A stretch of DNA of 49,094 nucleotides from positions 1-49,094 of the forward strand of contig WQZB01000035.1 in the NCBI GenBank assembly GCA_009780955.1. The letters are read 5' to 3'. Below the pieces are notes generated by a model, which ran no database searches, was not told the DNA's origin, and saw only the letters and a program-made list of their open reading frames with translations. This DNA is from Polyangiaceae bacterium (GTDB lineage: Bacteria; Myxococcota_A; Polyangia; Polyangiales; Polyangiaceae). The translations under genes were made by a program, and so were the position numbers. Of the stretch, positions 27,040-36,264 are shown one piece after another; position 1 is the stretch's first letter, and each line of letters opens with the position of its first letter.

Positions 27040-28140
27040 TCACGCGTGGCGGAGGGTCGGTCCGTGACTGCGAGGGCGGCTGCGGCGCGGATCGAATCGA
27101 GGCCCTGTTCCCTGCCCCCGAATCACACGAAGCTGCGGCTTGTGCGACAGCGACCGGTGGAATTCGCGCACGGTGCTCGCCGTTTCGAATGGCTGCTCGA
27201 TGTGCGGGAGCGCGTGGGTGCCATTGATGCGCACGCGGGCAAACCGACGATTTTGCGTCACGACAGCGTCGATTGCCTCGCGCGGCGTTCGCGCGTCATC
27301 GCCATGGACGAAAAGCACGGGCACGGCAAGCGCATCGTAGACTTCATCGACCACGGCGGGATCTTCAAGTGAACCGGCCATTGCCGAGAGCACGGTGCGG
27401 CGTGCCCTGGGGTGGTGGGTGACCGCGTGCGTGTACCGAACGAGCTCGTCGCTCGGGCGCGTTCGGGTAGCTCGATGCAAGCGCGCCCGCACGGCAGGAC
27501 GCGAAGTCGTGAGGTGATGAATGACGGCCCCCACCAGCGGTGTCTCAAGGGCCTTGCCAACAAGTTTGCGCACACGAAAAACGGCCATGCGCGCGTATCC
27601 ACGCGTACCTGCCCACTCGAATCCTGTTGGGGCGATCAGCGTGAGCGATCGAACGAGCCGCGCACGATGCAACACTGCACGCCCTGCAAGCTCGCCCGAA
27701 AGGCCCACAGCCACGACATCCACCGTGGATCCATACCGTTGCGAAACGTCTTCGAGCATTTCTTCGACAAAGCGCACGTAGTCATCGCGAGCGTAAGGCA
27801 CATTACGCCGCTCGGAAAACCCATAGCCCGGAAGATCGCACGCTATGACCGGGCGATCGCTCCGGAAGGCTTCGAACAAGCCGCGTAGCTCGTAAGTGGA
27901 GCTGGTTTCGGACGCGCCATGAAAGAGCACGACGGGAACGCCGGACGCTCCTGCATCTTCGTAATAGCTCATACGCCCGAGGCTCGAAGACAAAAGCCTG
28001 CGCGGGGCGGCAATCGCGGCAGGGAACGCCGGACGCGAGAATAGCCAATGTGCCACCCACGCGACCGGAGTCGCAACCGTGGCAGCGAGTGACAACGCAA
28101 CGGCACGAGCAGCGCCTTCAGTTTGGCGGTGAGTTCGCAT
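27040..28140 (-). CDS. Alpha/beta hydrolase
   Basis: A 366-residue protein with an N-terminal hydrophobic helix (about 14-35) that could anchor it in the membrane. Oxyanion strand PVVLFHGASE, nucleophile elbow VGLSGELAG, acid in FVHGDDAR, and His in INGTHALPHIEQP form a complete Ser-Asp-His set. GAGGAG stands six to seven bases upstream of the ATG at 28140. The C-terminal tail after about 345 is basic and probably disordered. Substrate unknown; lies downstream of lgt on the same strand with a 105-base gap. Confidence 0.85.
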   Translation of the reverse strand: MRTHRQTEGAARAVALSLAATVATPVAWVAHWLFSRPAFPAAIAAPRRLLSSSLGRMSYYEDAGASGVPVVLFHGASETSSTYELRGLFEAFRSDRPVIACDLPGYGFSERRNVPYARDDYVRFVEEMLEDVSQRYGSTVDVVAVGLSGELAGRAVLHRARLVRSLTLIAPTGFEWAGTRGYARMAVFRVRKLVGKALETPLVGAVIHHLTTSRPAVRARLHRATRTRPSDELVRYTHAVTHHPRARRTVLSAMAGSLEDPAVVDEVYDALAVPVLFVHGDDARTPREAIDAVVTQNRRFARVRINGTHALPHIEQPFETASTVREFHRSLSHKPQLRVIRGQGTGPRFDPRRSRPRSHGPTLRHA

Positions 28141-28245
28141 AGGGGCTCCTCTTCACCACACCGGGTCGAGGAGTCAGGCAAGGCGCGTTCCGTCGGGGCG
28201 CGCAGCAGGTTTGCACTCGCGCCCTCGAGCTCCAGACCGCCCCAC

Positions 28246-29175
28246 TTAGGCAGAACGCCTCGATCGCTTGGGCGCGCGGAGCGCGTGAATGACTGCAGCC
28301 GCGATGACGAGCCCAACACCAATCGCCTGCGACGTGGACAAGCCAAGCACGCTGCCGCGCGCATCTCGGCGCAGAATCTCGATCGCGAAGCGAACTGTGG
28401 CGTAGAGCGCGAGAAATGCGGCGAAGATTTGACCGTCGTAGCGCTTGCGCGGCAAAAGCCAGAACAGGCAGAACGCGGCAATTCCAAGTGACGCCGCGGA
28501 TTCGTAGATCTGTGTAGGATGCACAGAAAGACTCCACATATGCATGTTCTTGAGCAGGTGATCTTTGGCTTGCTCTTCGCTCGCAGGGCTATGTGGAGGG
28601 AACGACAAGCCCCATGGAAGCTTCGTCACGGCGCCAAAGCAGCAGCCCGCCAAAAGGCACCCCATGCGGCCAAACGCGAGCCCCATGGGAACCGCGAAAC
28701 CTGCCATGTCCGCCGCTTTCCAGAATGGGAATCGATCGCGCCGGAGAAGAAATACTGCGGCCGCCGTCGCTCCAACGAAGCCGCCGTAATACGTGAATCC
28801 GCCAGCCCAAAACTTCGCCCATGCAAAGCAATCGCGTGCTTTCGGATGGCACACGGCGCGCGACGCATCCCAGACGCCGCCATAGGCGCTCGACAGGCAC
28901 TCGGCCCGATCGAGCGGCCAGTCCACACGGGCCGGATCGGTGCAGAGATGAATGTAGTCCCAGAATAATCCATCGGCCAAAACGTGAAGAATGCGCGCGC
29001 CGGCAACACCCGCGAGAAGCGTGGCAAGACCAAGGTCCACGATCACATCGGGGTTTAGGCCAATTCGCCTTGCCCAAAGCACGCCGAGCGCCGTAGCAAA
29101 GAAAAAGCCCGACACGAGAGCCACGAAGTAGGACGGGAAGCCCACGTCGAAGAAGCGAAAAAGCTCCGGTCGCAT
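28246..29175 (-). CDS. lgt: Prolipoprotein diacylglyceryl transferase
   Basis: A 309-residue inner-membrane enzyme that transfers diacylglycerol to the lipobox Cys, first step of lipoprotein maturation. Seven or so hydrophobic helices, the signature GRMGCLLAGCCFG, and HPTQIYES near the C-terminus. A loop with four cysteines (about 78-118, CTDPARVDW, CHPKARDCF) is inserted after the second helix; this loop occurs in myxobacterial homologues as far as I know. A second, broader use here: the window encodes at least one predicted lipoprotein (30249-34481). Promoters are shared with the divergent pfkB gene across a perfect palindrome. Confidence 0.95.
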   Translation of the reverse strand: MRPELFRFFDVGFPSYFVALVSGFFFATALGVLWARRIGLNPDVIVDLGLATLLAGVAGARILHVLADGLFWDYIHLCTDPARVDWPLDRAECLSSAYGGVWDASRAVCHPKARDCFAWAKFWAGGFTYYGGFVGATAAAVFLLRRDRFPFWKAADMAGFAVPMGLAFGRMGCLLAGCCFGAVTKLPWGLSFPPHSPASEEQAKDHLLKNMHMWSLSVHPTQIYESAASLGIAAFCLFWLLPRKRYDGQIFAAFLALYATVRFAIEILRRDARGSVLGLSTSQAIGVGLVIAAAVIHALRAPKRSRRSA

Positions 29176-29192
29176 GATAGTTGCAGTTTCTT

Positions 29193-29230
29193 CTAGCAGG
29201 CTGCTGAAAAAGTTTTCAGCAGCCTGCTAG
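29193..29230. repeat. 38-bp perfect palindrome between lgt and pfkB
   Basis: Arms of CTAGCAGGCTGCTGAAAA (18 bp) in inverse orientation separated by AG. Sequence-related copies at 2539-2578 and 6508-6542. It lies between two divergent start codons (17 and 14 bases away), so here it cannot be a terminator; it could be an operator or part of the promoter region. Confidence 0.8.
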
Positions 29231-29244
29231 AACAACGCACCAAG

Positions 29245-30183
29245 ATGCCTGAGACGACCCAAAATCCTGTTCTCATCGTTGGCTCGCTCGCGTACGACGA
29301 TCTCGAAATGCCGTCTGGCATTTTCAACAACGTCGTTGGTGGTGCCGCCACCTACTCGTCGATCTCCGCGTCGCTTTTCTGTCCGGTGCGCCTCGTTGGC
29401 GTTGTTGGCAACGACTTTCCCGAAGCCGTGCTGAGTGATCTGCGCCGGCGCGGCGTTGACACGGCAGGCGTTGAACACGCCGAGGGCAAAACCTTTCGCT
29501 GGCACGGTCGCTATTCGGCAGATCTATCGAGCCGCACGACGCTCGACACCCAGCTCAACGTCTTTGCCGACTTTCGTCCGAAAATTCCAGACACATTCCA
29601 GAATTCGCCGTTCGTGCTTCTCGGCAACATCCACCCAGCCTTGCAGCTCGAAGTGCTCGCGCAGATCGAAAAACCCAAGCTCGTTGTTGCTGACACGATG
29701 AATTTTTGGATTGCCGGTGAGCCGAAACTTCTTGGCGAGGTGCTGAATAAGATTGATTTGCTTGTCATCAACGATGAGGAAGCACGCGAGTTGTCTGGCA
29801 TTCACAACCTGGTGAAAGCAGCCGCCGACATTCGCAAGCGCGGCCCAAAACATCTTATTATCAAGCGCGGCGAATACGGTGCACTATTTTTCGACGCCGC
29901 AGGCGTATTCTTCGCCCCGGGGTACCCGCTCGAAGACGTGATGGATCCCACGGGCGCAGGCGATTCGTTCGCAGGTGGTCTTGTCGGCTATATCGCGTGC
30001 GCTCAAAATCTTGCGCACCCAACGATGCGCCGCGCGATTTACTTTGGCTCGGCGCTTGGCTCGTTCTGCGTCGAAGGCATTGGCCCGCGCCGTTTGCTCG
30101 ACATCACACGCGCAGAGGTGCAGAAGCGAATGACCGCCTTCATGGAGCTGGTCGAGACGGGCGGGCTGGTCGATTTCCCCTAG
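29245..30183 (+). CDS. PfkB-family carbohydrate/nucleoside kinase
   Basis: A 312-residue ribokinase-like kinase. VGGAATYSS (near 31) is the N-terminal PfkB signature, DPTGAGDSFAGGLVG (near 232) the C-terminal one including the catalytic Asp in GAGD. The substrate is not clear: adenosine, ribose or another sugar. The ATG at 29245 is placed by homology; CAAG upstream is a weak RBS. TAG stop is followed by 65 bases and then the giant lipoprotein gene. Confidence 0.9.
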   Translation: MPETTQNPVLIVGSLAYDDLEMPSGIFNNVVGGAATYSSISASLFCPVRLVGVVGNDFPEAVLSDLRRRGVDTAGVEHAEGKTFRWHGRYSADLSSRTTLDTQLNVFADFRPKIPDTFQNSPFVLLGNIHPALQLEVLAQIEKPKLVVADTMNFWIAGEPKLLGEVLNKIDLLVINDEEARELSGIHNLVKAAADIRKRGPKHLIIKRGEYGALFFDAAGVFFAPGYPLEDVMDPTGAGDSFAGGLVGYIACAQNLAHPTMRRAIYFGSALGSFCVEGIGPRRLLDITRAEVQKRMTAFMELVETGGLVDFP

Positions 30184-30248
30184 ACGGAAACGCCTAGCCC
30201 AGAACGAAGTTCCGGCAGTAGTGTTAGACAGCGACGAGGAGTGTTCTT

Positions 30249-33200
30249 ATGACTTCACGCTTTCGCCACGCTATTGGCGCCATCTCCGTCCTATTGATTG
30301 CATCTTGCAACGGAGGCGGTTGCCTGCCGGGCTCCCAAGGCTGCGCAGGAACCACGCCGCTACCCGGCGGTTTCCCGCCCGACATGGGCATCGCAAACGC
30401 GGTATCGATTCGTGTGTCGCGCCCCGGCCTCGACGCGATTGAGCAGAATCTGCCCGCCATCGCATCGAGCGTCGTGGGTGTCCCCGGCGGCAAGCTGACC
30501 ATCGACATTCCAACCACGCAAGCGGGTTCCATGGACCTCGCGGCGGCCGGCATCACGGTGGCCAGCATCACGCCGAATGTTTGCCCGAACGGCGCAGACC
30601 CAAACGCGAACCCGCCAACGTGTCAGGCACAAGCCAACCTCGGTGCATCCACCTTCACGATCGACGCGGTCAAGCCAAACGCCGTTGTGGTGCACGCGGT
30701 TGTCCCGCTCGTGCTCCAAAACGCGCCCATTAGCGCGCAGGTCAAAGGGCTCGATCTCATCCCCATGGGTTCGATCACGCTGTACCTTGGCTACGGCGAC
30801 GGCGGTTGCAGTGGTGGTGGTGGTAACGGCTCTCCAATCGTTACCCCCCACGCGCTGCCAATCACGATCACGATCCCGCTCGTCCCGGAAACGACCGCAC
30901 CGCGCACTGGCTACACGAAGCTCGACATCGACAACGCGGTCATCGACCTCAGTGGCCTGTCGTCAGACAATGTTCAAATCTGCGCAAATTGCGGTTTTGC
31001 GTCGAACATCTGCGACGCCATCACGAATTCCGCCACACTCAAAAATCTCGTCGTTACCCCCATGACGACCCAGCTCGCAAGCCAAATCAAGAGCATGCTG
31101 GCTGCCCAACTTTGCACGGCGCCAAACCCAGCGCTGGACCCGCCGTGCCCAACCGGCACGTCACCCGATATTTCAAACACAAAGTGTGTCTTCAACTCGG
31201 CGCCAACCAAGTGCGTGCCCACGCTGCTCGGCACCGACGCGCACGCCAACCTCGGCGGGCTGCTCGCCAGCATTTCGCCCGGCAGCGCTGGTGCTCTCGA
31301 CTTTGGCCTTGCCGCAACTGGAGCCATGAACCCGGCGCCCGGCGGCAACACCGACAACGCGGGGCACACAACCAACGGCATCACCCTCAGCATGATCGGC
31401 GGGGTCATTCCTCAGCCTTTGTCGAAATGCGTCTCGCAAGCATCCGTTACATTGCCAACGGGCATTCCCGTGCCCGACGAAATTGCGCCGTCCACTGCCG
31501 ACACCGCCAGCACACCGCATGTTGGCATTGCGCTCGCCGAGCGCTTTATCGATTACTCGGTCAAAAGTTCTTACAATAGTGGCCTTTTTTGCCTCGGCAT
31601 CTCGACCGAGCAAGTCGACATGCTGAAGGCGGGGCTATTGAGCCTGCTTATCCCGTCGATCAAGAACTTGACGTTCGAGCAGGGCAACGCCGCGGCGGCC
31701 ATTACCACGCGCCCGCAGGCTCCACCAAGCATAACGGTAGGGGCCGGCACCGCCGACGATCCGCTCCTCGTCGTCACACTGCCGAAGTTCGCGATCGACT
31801 TTTACATCTGGAACCTCGACCGCTTCGTTCGTGCTTTTACCTTCGAAGCCGACCTCACAATCCCGGTCAACATCCAAACAGGCAAGGGCCCAGCAAGCAG
31901 CCCGAACGCCGCTTTGATGCCGTCGCTCGGCGACGTGAAAGTTGCCAATGGTGTGGTCACCAACGCCGATCTTCTCTTCGACGATCCCGTGGTTATCGCG
32001 AGTGCGCTCTCGGGTCTCGTCAGCGGCATGTCGAAGCAGCTCGTTGGCAGCCTCCAGCCCATCGATGTGTCGAACCTGCTCGCGTCCACGGGCATGAGCG
32101 TTGAAGTCACAGGCATCCAGGAGCTCTCGAAAGGCAACGACAACTTCATCGGCATCTTCGCCAACCTTGCTGCGGCCAGCACCACCACGCTCGAGGCCGA
32201 CACCACCGCAACGCTTGCTTCGAAGACGGTGCATGCAGACCACATGCAACTGTCGACCTACGACCCAGTGGCCCTGCCGGAGCTTGTCGTCGACGTAAGC
32301 TCGCCCTTGGACAACGGCACGTACACCATCGAATACTCATGGTGGATCGACACAGGCACGCGCTCGTCGTGGTCCACGAACAAGCGCCTCACCATCCAAG
32401 ACGCTCAGCTCTTTTTGCAGGGGCACCACGTTCTCAAAGTCGCCGCGCGCGTCATGGGGCAACCTTCGACCGAAGACGCAACACCTGCCGAAGTGCCGTT
32501 CGTCATCGACGCCCTCGCGCCGTTCACCACGCTCAAGAATGCCGACGGAATCGTTACCGTCGACGCGTGGGATCTCATCAGCCCGAAAAGTTCGCTCGTC
32601 GGGCGCTACCGGTTGGATGGTGCCGAGTTCGGCGACTTCGAATCGATGGACCGTCTCGCAAGCATTCGCGTTGGCCGTGCCACAACGCTCGATGTCGAGG
32701 TGAAAGACGAGGAAGGGAACATTGGGCAGGTTCACCAAGATCTCATTCGCGGCCAGGCCGACTCAACCCTTGCTGCTGGGTCGAGTTGCGGCTGCTCCAC
32801 GCCAGGATCGCGCTCCTCCACATCGGATAACACGATGGCGCTCTTGCTCGGGCTCGCCGGCACGGCTCTCATCGGTCTTCGTCGCCTTTCGCGCCGTCGT
32901 TACGACGTTGTGGGAAGCTCACTACAACGCCCCGCCACGTCGCGTCGCGTCGTTGTCGTTGCTCTTGGATCCATTGGCGCCATCGCGGGAGCAAGCCAAG
33001 GCTGCTCGTGCGGAAGCAATGCATCAACAAGCAACACGATGGGTTGCGGTGCAGACTGCAACCAAGAGTGCACAGCGCCGGTTGGCGTGGGGCAACCGGG
33101 TTCGTACACGTCGGTTGCCAAAGCAGCCGATGGAACGATATGGGTTGCAGGTTACAACGATTCGCTCATTGCCAATGGCAACACGTTGCCATTCGGTGAT

Positions 33201-34481
33201 CTCGTGGTTGGGACCTACGATCCCAACACGCAAACTGTCACGTGGAGCACCGTTGACGGATTGCCAACCCATACCAACGGCTCTTGCCCGCCCGCACCAA
33301 AGGCAAGCTGGCGCAATGGAGAAGTCGACCCGGGCGACGACGTGGGACTTTGGACAAGCATTCAGGTGACCACGAACAATCAACCAATCGTCACTTATTA
33401 CGACGCGACCAACCAGCGACTCAAGCTTGCCGTGCGCGAGGCCAACGAGAACGGCGCGTGGACCAGCAGCGTTCTTGCGCAAGTGCAAGGCGGCGATGTT
33501 GGTCGTTACGCAAAGATGATTTTGGTCGACGGAAAACCAACCGTCGCATTTTTACAAATCGAGCCGACAACTAGCGGCCAAGTTCGCTCGAAAGTCGTGG
33601 TCGCGGCCGCAAAAATCGAAGTTCCGCGTGGCCCAAGCGACTTCACTTTCGAAGACGCCGCGATCGAAGAAAATAACCCGTGCCGTGCTGACGACTGCCC
33701 CACGGGTCAGGTGTGCGTGAAAAGCACTGGAACGTGCGTAGCGACAGCCAGTGGATGCGCCCCTGCCTGCGGCTCGAGCAGTGCATGCGTTACTGTCAAC
33801 GCGGCATTGTCTTGCGAAACACTGCAAGGCAGCGTCGAAGCCTATCCCAATGTCTTCGGCGACTACATTTCGCTCGCGAACGGGCCGAACGGCCTTGGCA
33901 TTGCCGTCTACGACCGCGTGCACGGCAACCTTGTTGGCTTAAGCAACAACGGCGGTACTTGGAATCGCATCATTGTCGATGGCGAAGTCGGCAATCGCGA
34001 TAGCGGCACGGCCGTTGACACCGGCGACAAAGGCATTGGCGCATCGCTCGCGATCGACGGCTCGGGCACGTGGCATATGAGCTACGTAAGCGGCCTTGAC
34101 GAAACACTTCGATACGTCACGATGAATAATAATGCCGTGCCAGGCACGCCGGAAATCGTCGACGACGGCACGGCTGTCGACGGCAAGGCATTTGCCGATG
34201 GCGTGCATGTGGTTGGCGACGATTCAACCATTCGCGTCGACGGTGACGTCGTCACAATCTATTACCAAGACGCGACGGTTGGTGTGCTGCGCCGAGCCAT
34301 TGGCACCATGAACGGCACCACACACAATTGGAGCCTGCGCTCACTTCCTCAGCCAAACAAATTCGGCGGGTACTTCCCGCAGTTTGTTCCCGATGAAAAT
34401 AACGTCGCGAACTTCTGGCGCCAGACAGATCACGCCACCCTTAGCGTCAGCGCCGATGTATCCATCCTCTCACCGCCATAA
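30249..34481 (+). CDS. 1410-residue two-part lipoprotein ORF with internal MYXO-CTERM-like signal
   Basis: One uninterrupted frame. Part 1 (1-886): lipoprotein signal peptide with lipobox LLIASC, then a large Ser/Thr/Asn-rich exported domain with no recognised family, and at 845-886 a MYXO-CTERM-like tail: Cys847/Cys849 in SSCGCSTPGS, a short membrane helix (863-877, MALLLGLAGTALIG) and an RRLSRRR basic stop. Part 2 (about 890-1410): RR then a second hydrophobic stretch 901-915 ending GASQGC (Cys919), a further Cys-rich start, a YVTV/propeller-like beta-rich body, and a Cys cluster near 1145-1192 (CPTGQVCV). Each part alone would be a normal secreted protein, so this is an in-frame fusion or a polyprotein. 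GACGAGGAG precedes the ATG. TAA stop. Confidence 0.85.
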   Translation: MTSRFRHAIGAISVLLIASCNGGGCLPGSQGCAGTTPLPGGFPPDMGIANAVSIRVSRPGLDAIEQNLPAIASSVVGVPGGKLTIDIPTTQAGSMDLAAAGITVASITPNVCPNGADPNANPPTCQAQANLGASTFTIDAVKPNAVVVHAVVPLVLQNAPISAQVKGLDLIPMGSITLYLGYGDGGCSGGGGNGSPIVTPHALPITITIPLVPETTAPRTGYTKLDIDNAVIDLSGLSSDNVQICANCGFASNICDAITNSATLKNLVVTPMTTQLASQIKSMLAAQLCTAPNPALDPPCPTGTSPDISNTKCVFNSAPTKCVPTLLGTDAHANLGGLLASISPGSAGALDFGLAATGAMNPAPGGNTDNAGHTTNGITLSMIGGVIPQPLSKCVSQASVTLPTGIPVPDEIAPSTADTASTPHVGIALAERFIDYSVKSSYNSGLFCLGISTEQVDMLKAGLLSLLIPSIKNLTFEQGNAAAAITTRPQAPPSITVGAGTADDPLLVVTLPKFAIDFYIWNLDRFVRAFTFEADLTIPVNIQTGKGPASSPNAALMPSLGDVKVANGVVTNADLLFDDPVVIASALSGLVSGMSKQLVGSLQPIDVSNLLASTGMSVEVTGIQELSKGNDNFIGIFANLAAASTTTLEADTTATLASKTVHADHMQLSTYDPVALPELVVDVSSPLDNGTYTIEYSWWIDTGTRSSWSTNKRLTIQDAQLFLQGHHVLKVAARVMGQPSTEDATPAEVPFVIDALAPFTTLKNADGIVTVDAWDLISPKSSLVGRYRLDGAEFGDFESMDRLASIRVGRATTLDVEVKDEEGNIGQVHQDLIRGQADSTLAAGSSCGCSTPGSRSSTSDNTMALLLGLAGTALIGLRRLSRRRYDVVGSSLQRPATSRRVVVVALGSIGAIAGASQGCSCGSNASTSNTMGCGADCNQECTAPVGVGQPGSYTSVAKAADGTIWVAGYNDSLIANGNTLPFGDLVVGTYDPNTQTVTWSTVDGLPTHTNGSCPPAPKASWRNGEVDPGDDVGLWTSIQVTTNNQPIVTYYDATNQRLKLAVREANENGAWTSSVLAQVQGGDVGRYAKMILVDGKPTVAFLQIEPTTSGQVRSKVVVAAAKIEVPRGPSDFTFEDAAIEENNPCRADDCPTGQVCVKSTGTCVATASGCAPACGSSSACVTVNAALSCETLQGSVEAYPNVFGDYISLANGPNGLGIAVYDRVHGNLVGLSNNGGTWNRIIVDGEVGNRDSGTAVDTGDKGIGASLAIDGSGTWHMSYVSGLDETLRYVTMNNNAVPGTPEIVDDGTAVDGKAFADGVHVVGDDSTIRVDGDVVTIYYQDATVGVLRRAIGTMNGTTHNWSLRSLPQPNKFGGYFPQFVPDENNVANFWRQTDHATLSVSADVSILSPP

Positions 34482-34496
34482 TCGGACCGCCGCGGT

Positions 34497-34760
34497 CTAT
34501 CGGTGGCGCCGAACATTGTTGATCATGCGTCGTTCCAGCTCTCGGAGCTCCGGATCGCGGCTCACAATGGCGTCGTACTCACTCAGCTTCATGCCCATGT
34601 GATTCGCAGCCAGGTCGAGCGCGCGTACAACCCGCTGAGGCGTGATCCCAGGCGGGTTGGGGGCGCGCATGAATTCTTCGGCCTTGAGAAGGACCGAGAT
34701 AACCTTGGCGCGGTCTGTCACAATTGGGCGCTCCGCCTCAGTCGGATTCAGATTTCTCAT
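34497..34760 (-). CDS. Small hypothetical protein, 87 residues
   Basis: From ATG 34760 (GTG 34769 also possible). Soluble, charged, probably helical, with a repeated pattern VVRALDLAANHMGM and a basic C-terminus. No family recognised. It runs opposite to the lipoprotein gene and its stop is 15 bases from that stop. Plausible because it has balanced composition and lies in an otherwise empty stretch. Confidence 0.5.
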   Translation of the reverse strand: MRNLNPTEAERPIVTDRAKVISVLLKAEEFMRAPNPPGITPQRVVRALDLAANHMGMKLSEYDAIVSRDPELRELERRMINNVRRHR

Positions 34761-34924
34761 GACGTGCACTTGCTGCTCGTGAAGTACTCAGCAAGGACCA
34801 CACCGCACCAAGCACACCCGTTAGCACTAATGTTAGGCTGCTCGCTCGAGCTTTCCGTGCTGCAAACGCAATGAAATAGTGGTGACAAGTCGAGCGTTCA
34901 GGTAACAACTTGTCTGGCCAAATC

Positions 34925-36217
34925 ATGGCAGAGCCCGAAACGGAGATGCCCATTGCCAATCCAGCCACACCGGGCATGGGCGACGTCACCGAAATCGATA
35001 GAACAGCTCCCGAAGTTGCGCCGGTGTTCGGCGGTGAACCAGTCGCGGCCTACGTTGCCCTTACGCGTTCGGCTCGCATCGTGGATCTCGTCGCGATCAC
35101 CAAGGCAATTGTTTCGCAAGCAACAAAAGCGAAGTCTACCGAGTGGAACTTTACCGCGGAGATCGCCGCTGCTGCCGAACAAGCGAAGCTGCCCCACGCA
35201 GAAGCCAACACACCGTTCGGCAACGCTCTTGCCGTGCTTGCATCTGGCCCGACAAACGAAGCCGAGCACGCGCTTGGGTGCGCGCTCGTTGCCCACGCCG
35301 TTGCCACGGCACATCGCGACGACACGAATCGAACCGCTGGCGATGCCCTTTGGCTTGCAACGCACACCCCTTTCAACGCCATGGTGCTTTTCGACCAAGC
35401 GCTCGGCGAGACCGCCGACGATTTCTGGGTGGAGATCGCCAATCGTGTAAAGTGCATCCTTGCCAACAAAGCTGGCGCTGGGCACGCGGAAGCCATGGTT
35501 GGCCTTTTCGCGCTCGCAAGTTCAACGTCCGCCCGGGCGCGCATGCTGTCGCGCGAGCTCGCCGTGCTAGCGCGCGATCCACTCATTGCGCGCATCGCTA
35601 CCAGCACCGAAAGCAAGTCGGAGAGCCAGCCGCCCGAAGATGTACTCCACGAAGAAGTACACATCCCGGGTGAAGTCATGCCGGCGCCACGCGGCCCTAT
35701 CACGACAACCCTGCTTGCTCTAAGCGGCCTCCTGTTCGTCATTCATGGCGTGCGCCTTTTCGGGCGTCTTGCGCTTGGTTTCGAGCGACCTGGTGAGCTC
35801 GTCGTGTCAGCCCGTGGCATTCGCCTTCGCGCGACCACGCGAATGCTCGGTCGCACGCTGCGCTGTCGCGAACACGTCATCGTTCGCGCCGGGCTCGTTC
35901 GCGTCACGCGCGAAGTGCGCTACCCGCGCGCCGCGTTCTATGCGGGCTTACTCGCGCTCGCGCTCGGCAGCTGGCTTGGTGTGCACACCCTGATCGACGG
36001 CTTGCGCGCTGCCTCACCGTCGCTTTTGGTCGTGGGGCTTGCCGTTGTCACGATCGGCATCGCGGCCGACTTCCTGCTCAGTAGCCTTTTGCCCGGCAGT
36101 CGCGGACGTTGCCGCATTGCGATTGTGCCTCGCACCGGCAGAACCCTTTGCCTTGGCAATGTCGACGCCGAACGCGCGAGCGTAGTATTGGCAAGCATTT
36201 TCAAAGCTGACAATTAG
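34925..36217 (+). CDS. Hypothetical polytopic membrane protein
   Basis: 430 residues from ATG 34925 (TTG 34910 also open). The first 240 residues are soluble, alpha-helical and Ala-rich, followed by three hydrophobic segments (TTTLLALSGLLFVIHGVRLF, FYAGLLALALGSWLGV, LLVVGLAVVTIGIAADFLL). Cytoplasmic or periplasmic orientation cannot be decided. No family recognised. Followed 47 bases downstream by a second envelope protein on the same strand. Confidence 0.75.
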   Translation: MAEPETEMPIANPATPGMGDVTEIDRTAPEVAPVFGGEPVAAYVALTRSARIVDLVAITKAIVSQATKAKSTEWNFTAEIAAAAEQAKLPHAEANTPFGNALAVLASGPTNEAEHALGCALVAHAVATAHRDDTNRTAGDALWLATHTPFNAMVLFDQALGETADDFWVEIANRVKCILANKAGAGHAEAMVGLFALASSTSARARMLSRELAVLARDPLIARIATSTESKSESQPPEDVLHEEVHIPGEVMPAPRGPITTTLLALSGLLFVIHGVRLFGRLALGFERPGELVVSARGIRLRATTRMLGRTLRCREHVIVRAGLVRVTREVRYPRAAFYAGLLALALGSWLGVHTLIDGLRAASPSLLVVGLAVVTIGIAADFLLSSLLPGSRGRCRIAIVPRTGRTLCLGNVDAERASVVLASIFKADN

Positions 36218-36264
36218 TTGCATGGTTTTTCGCAAGAGGCGAGGCTCTTTGGTAAGAGATTGCC

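Noticed and set aside
34738..34989. 83-residue minus-strand ORF with a hydrophobic stretch
   Set aside because: It overlaps both the small hypothetical gene and the plus-strand membrane-protein gene, and lacks supporting signals.
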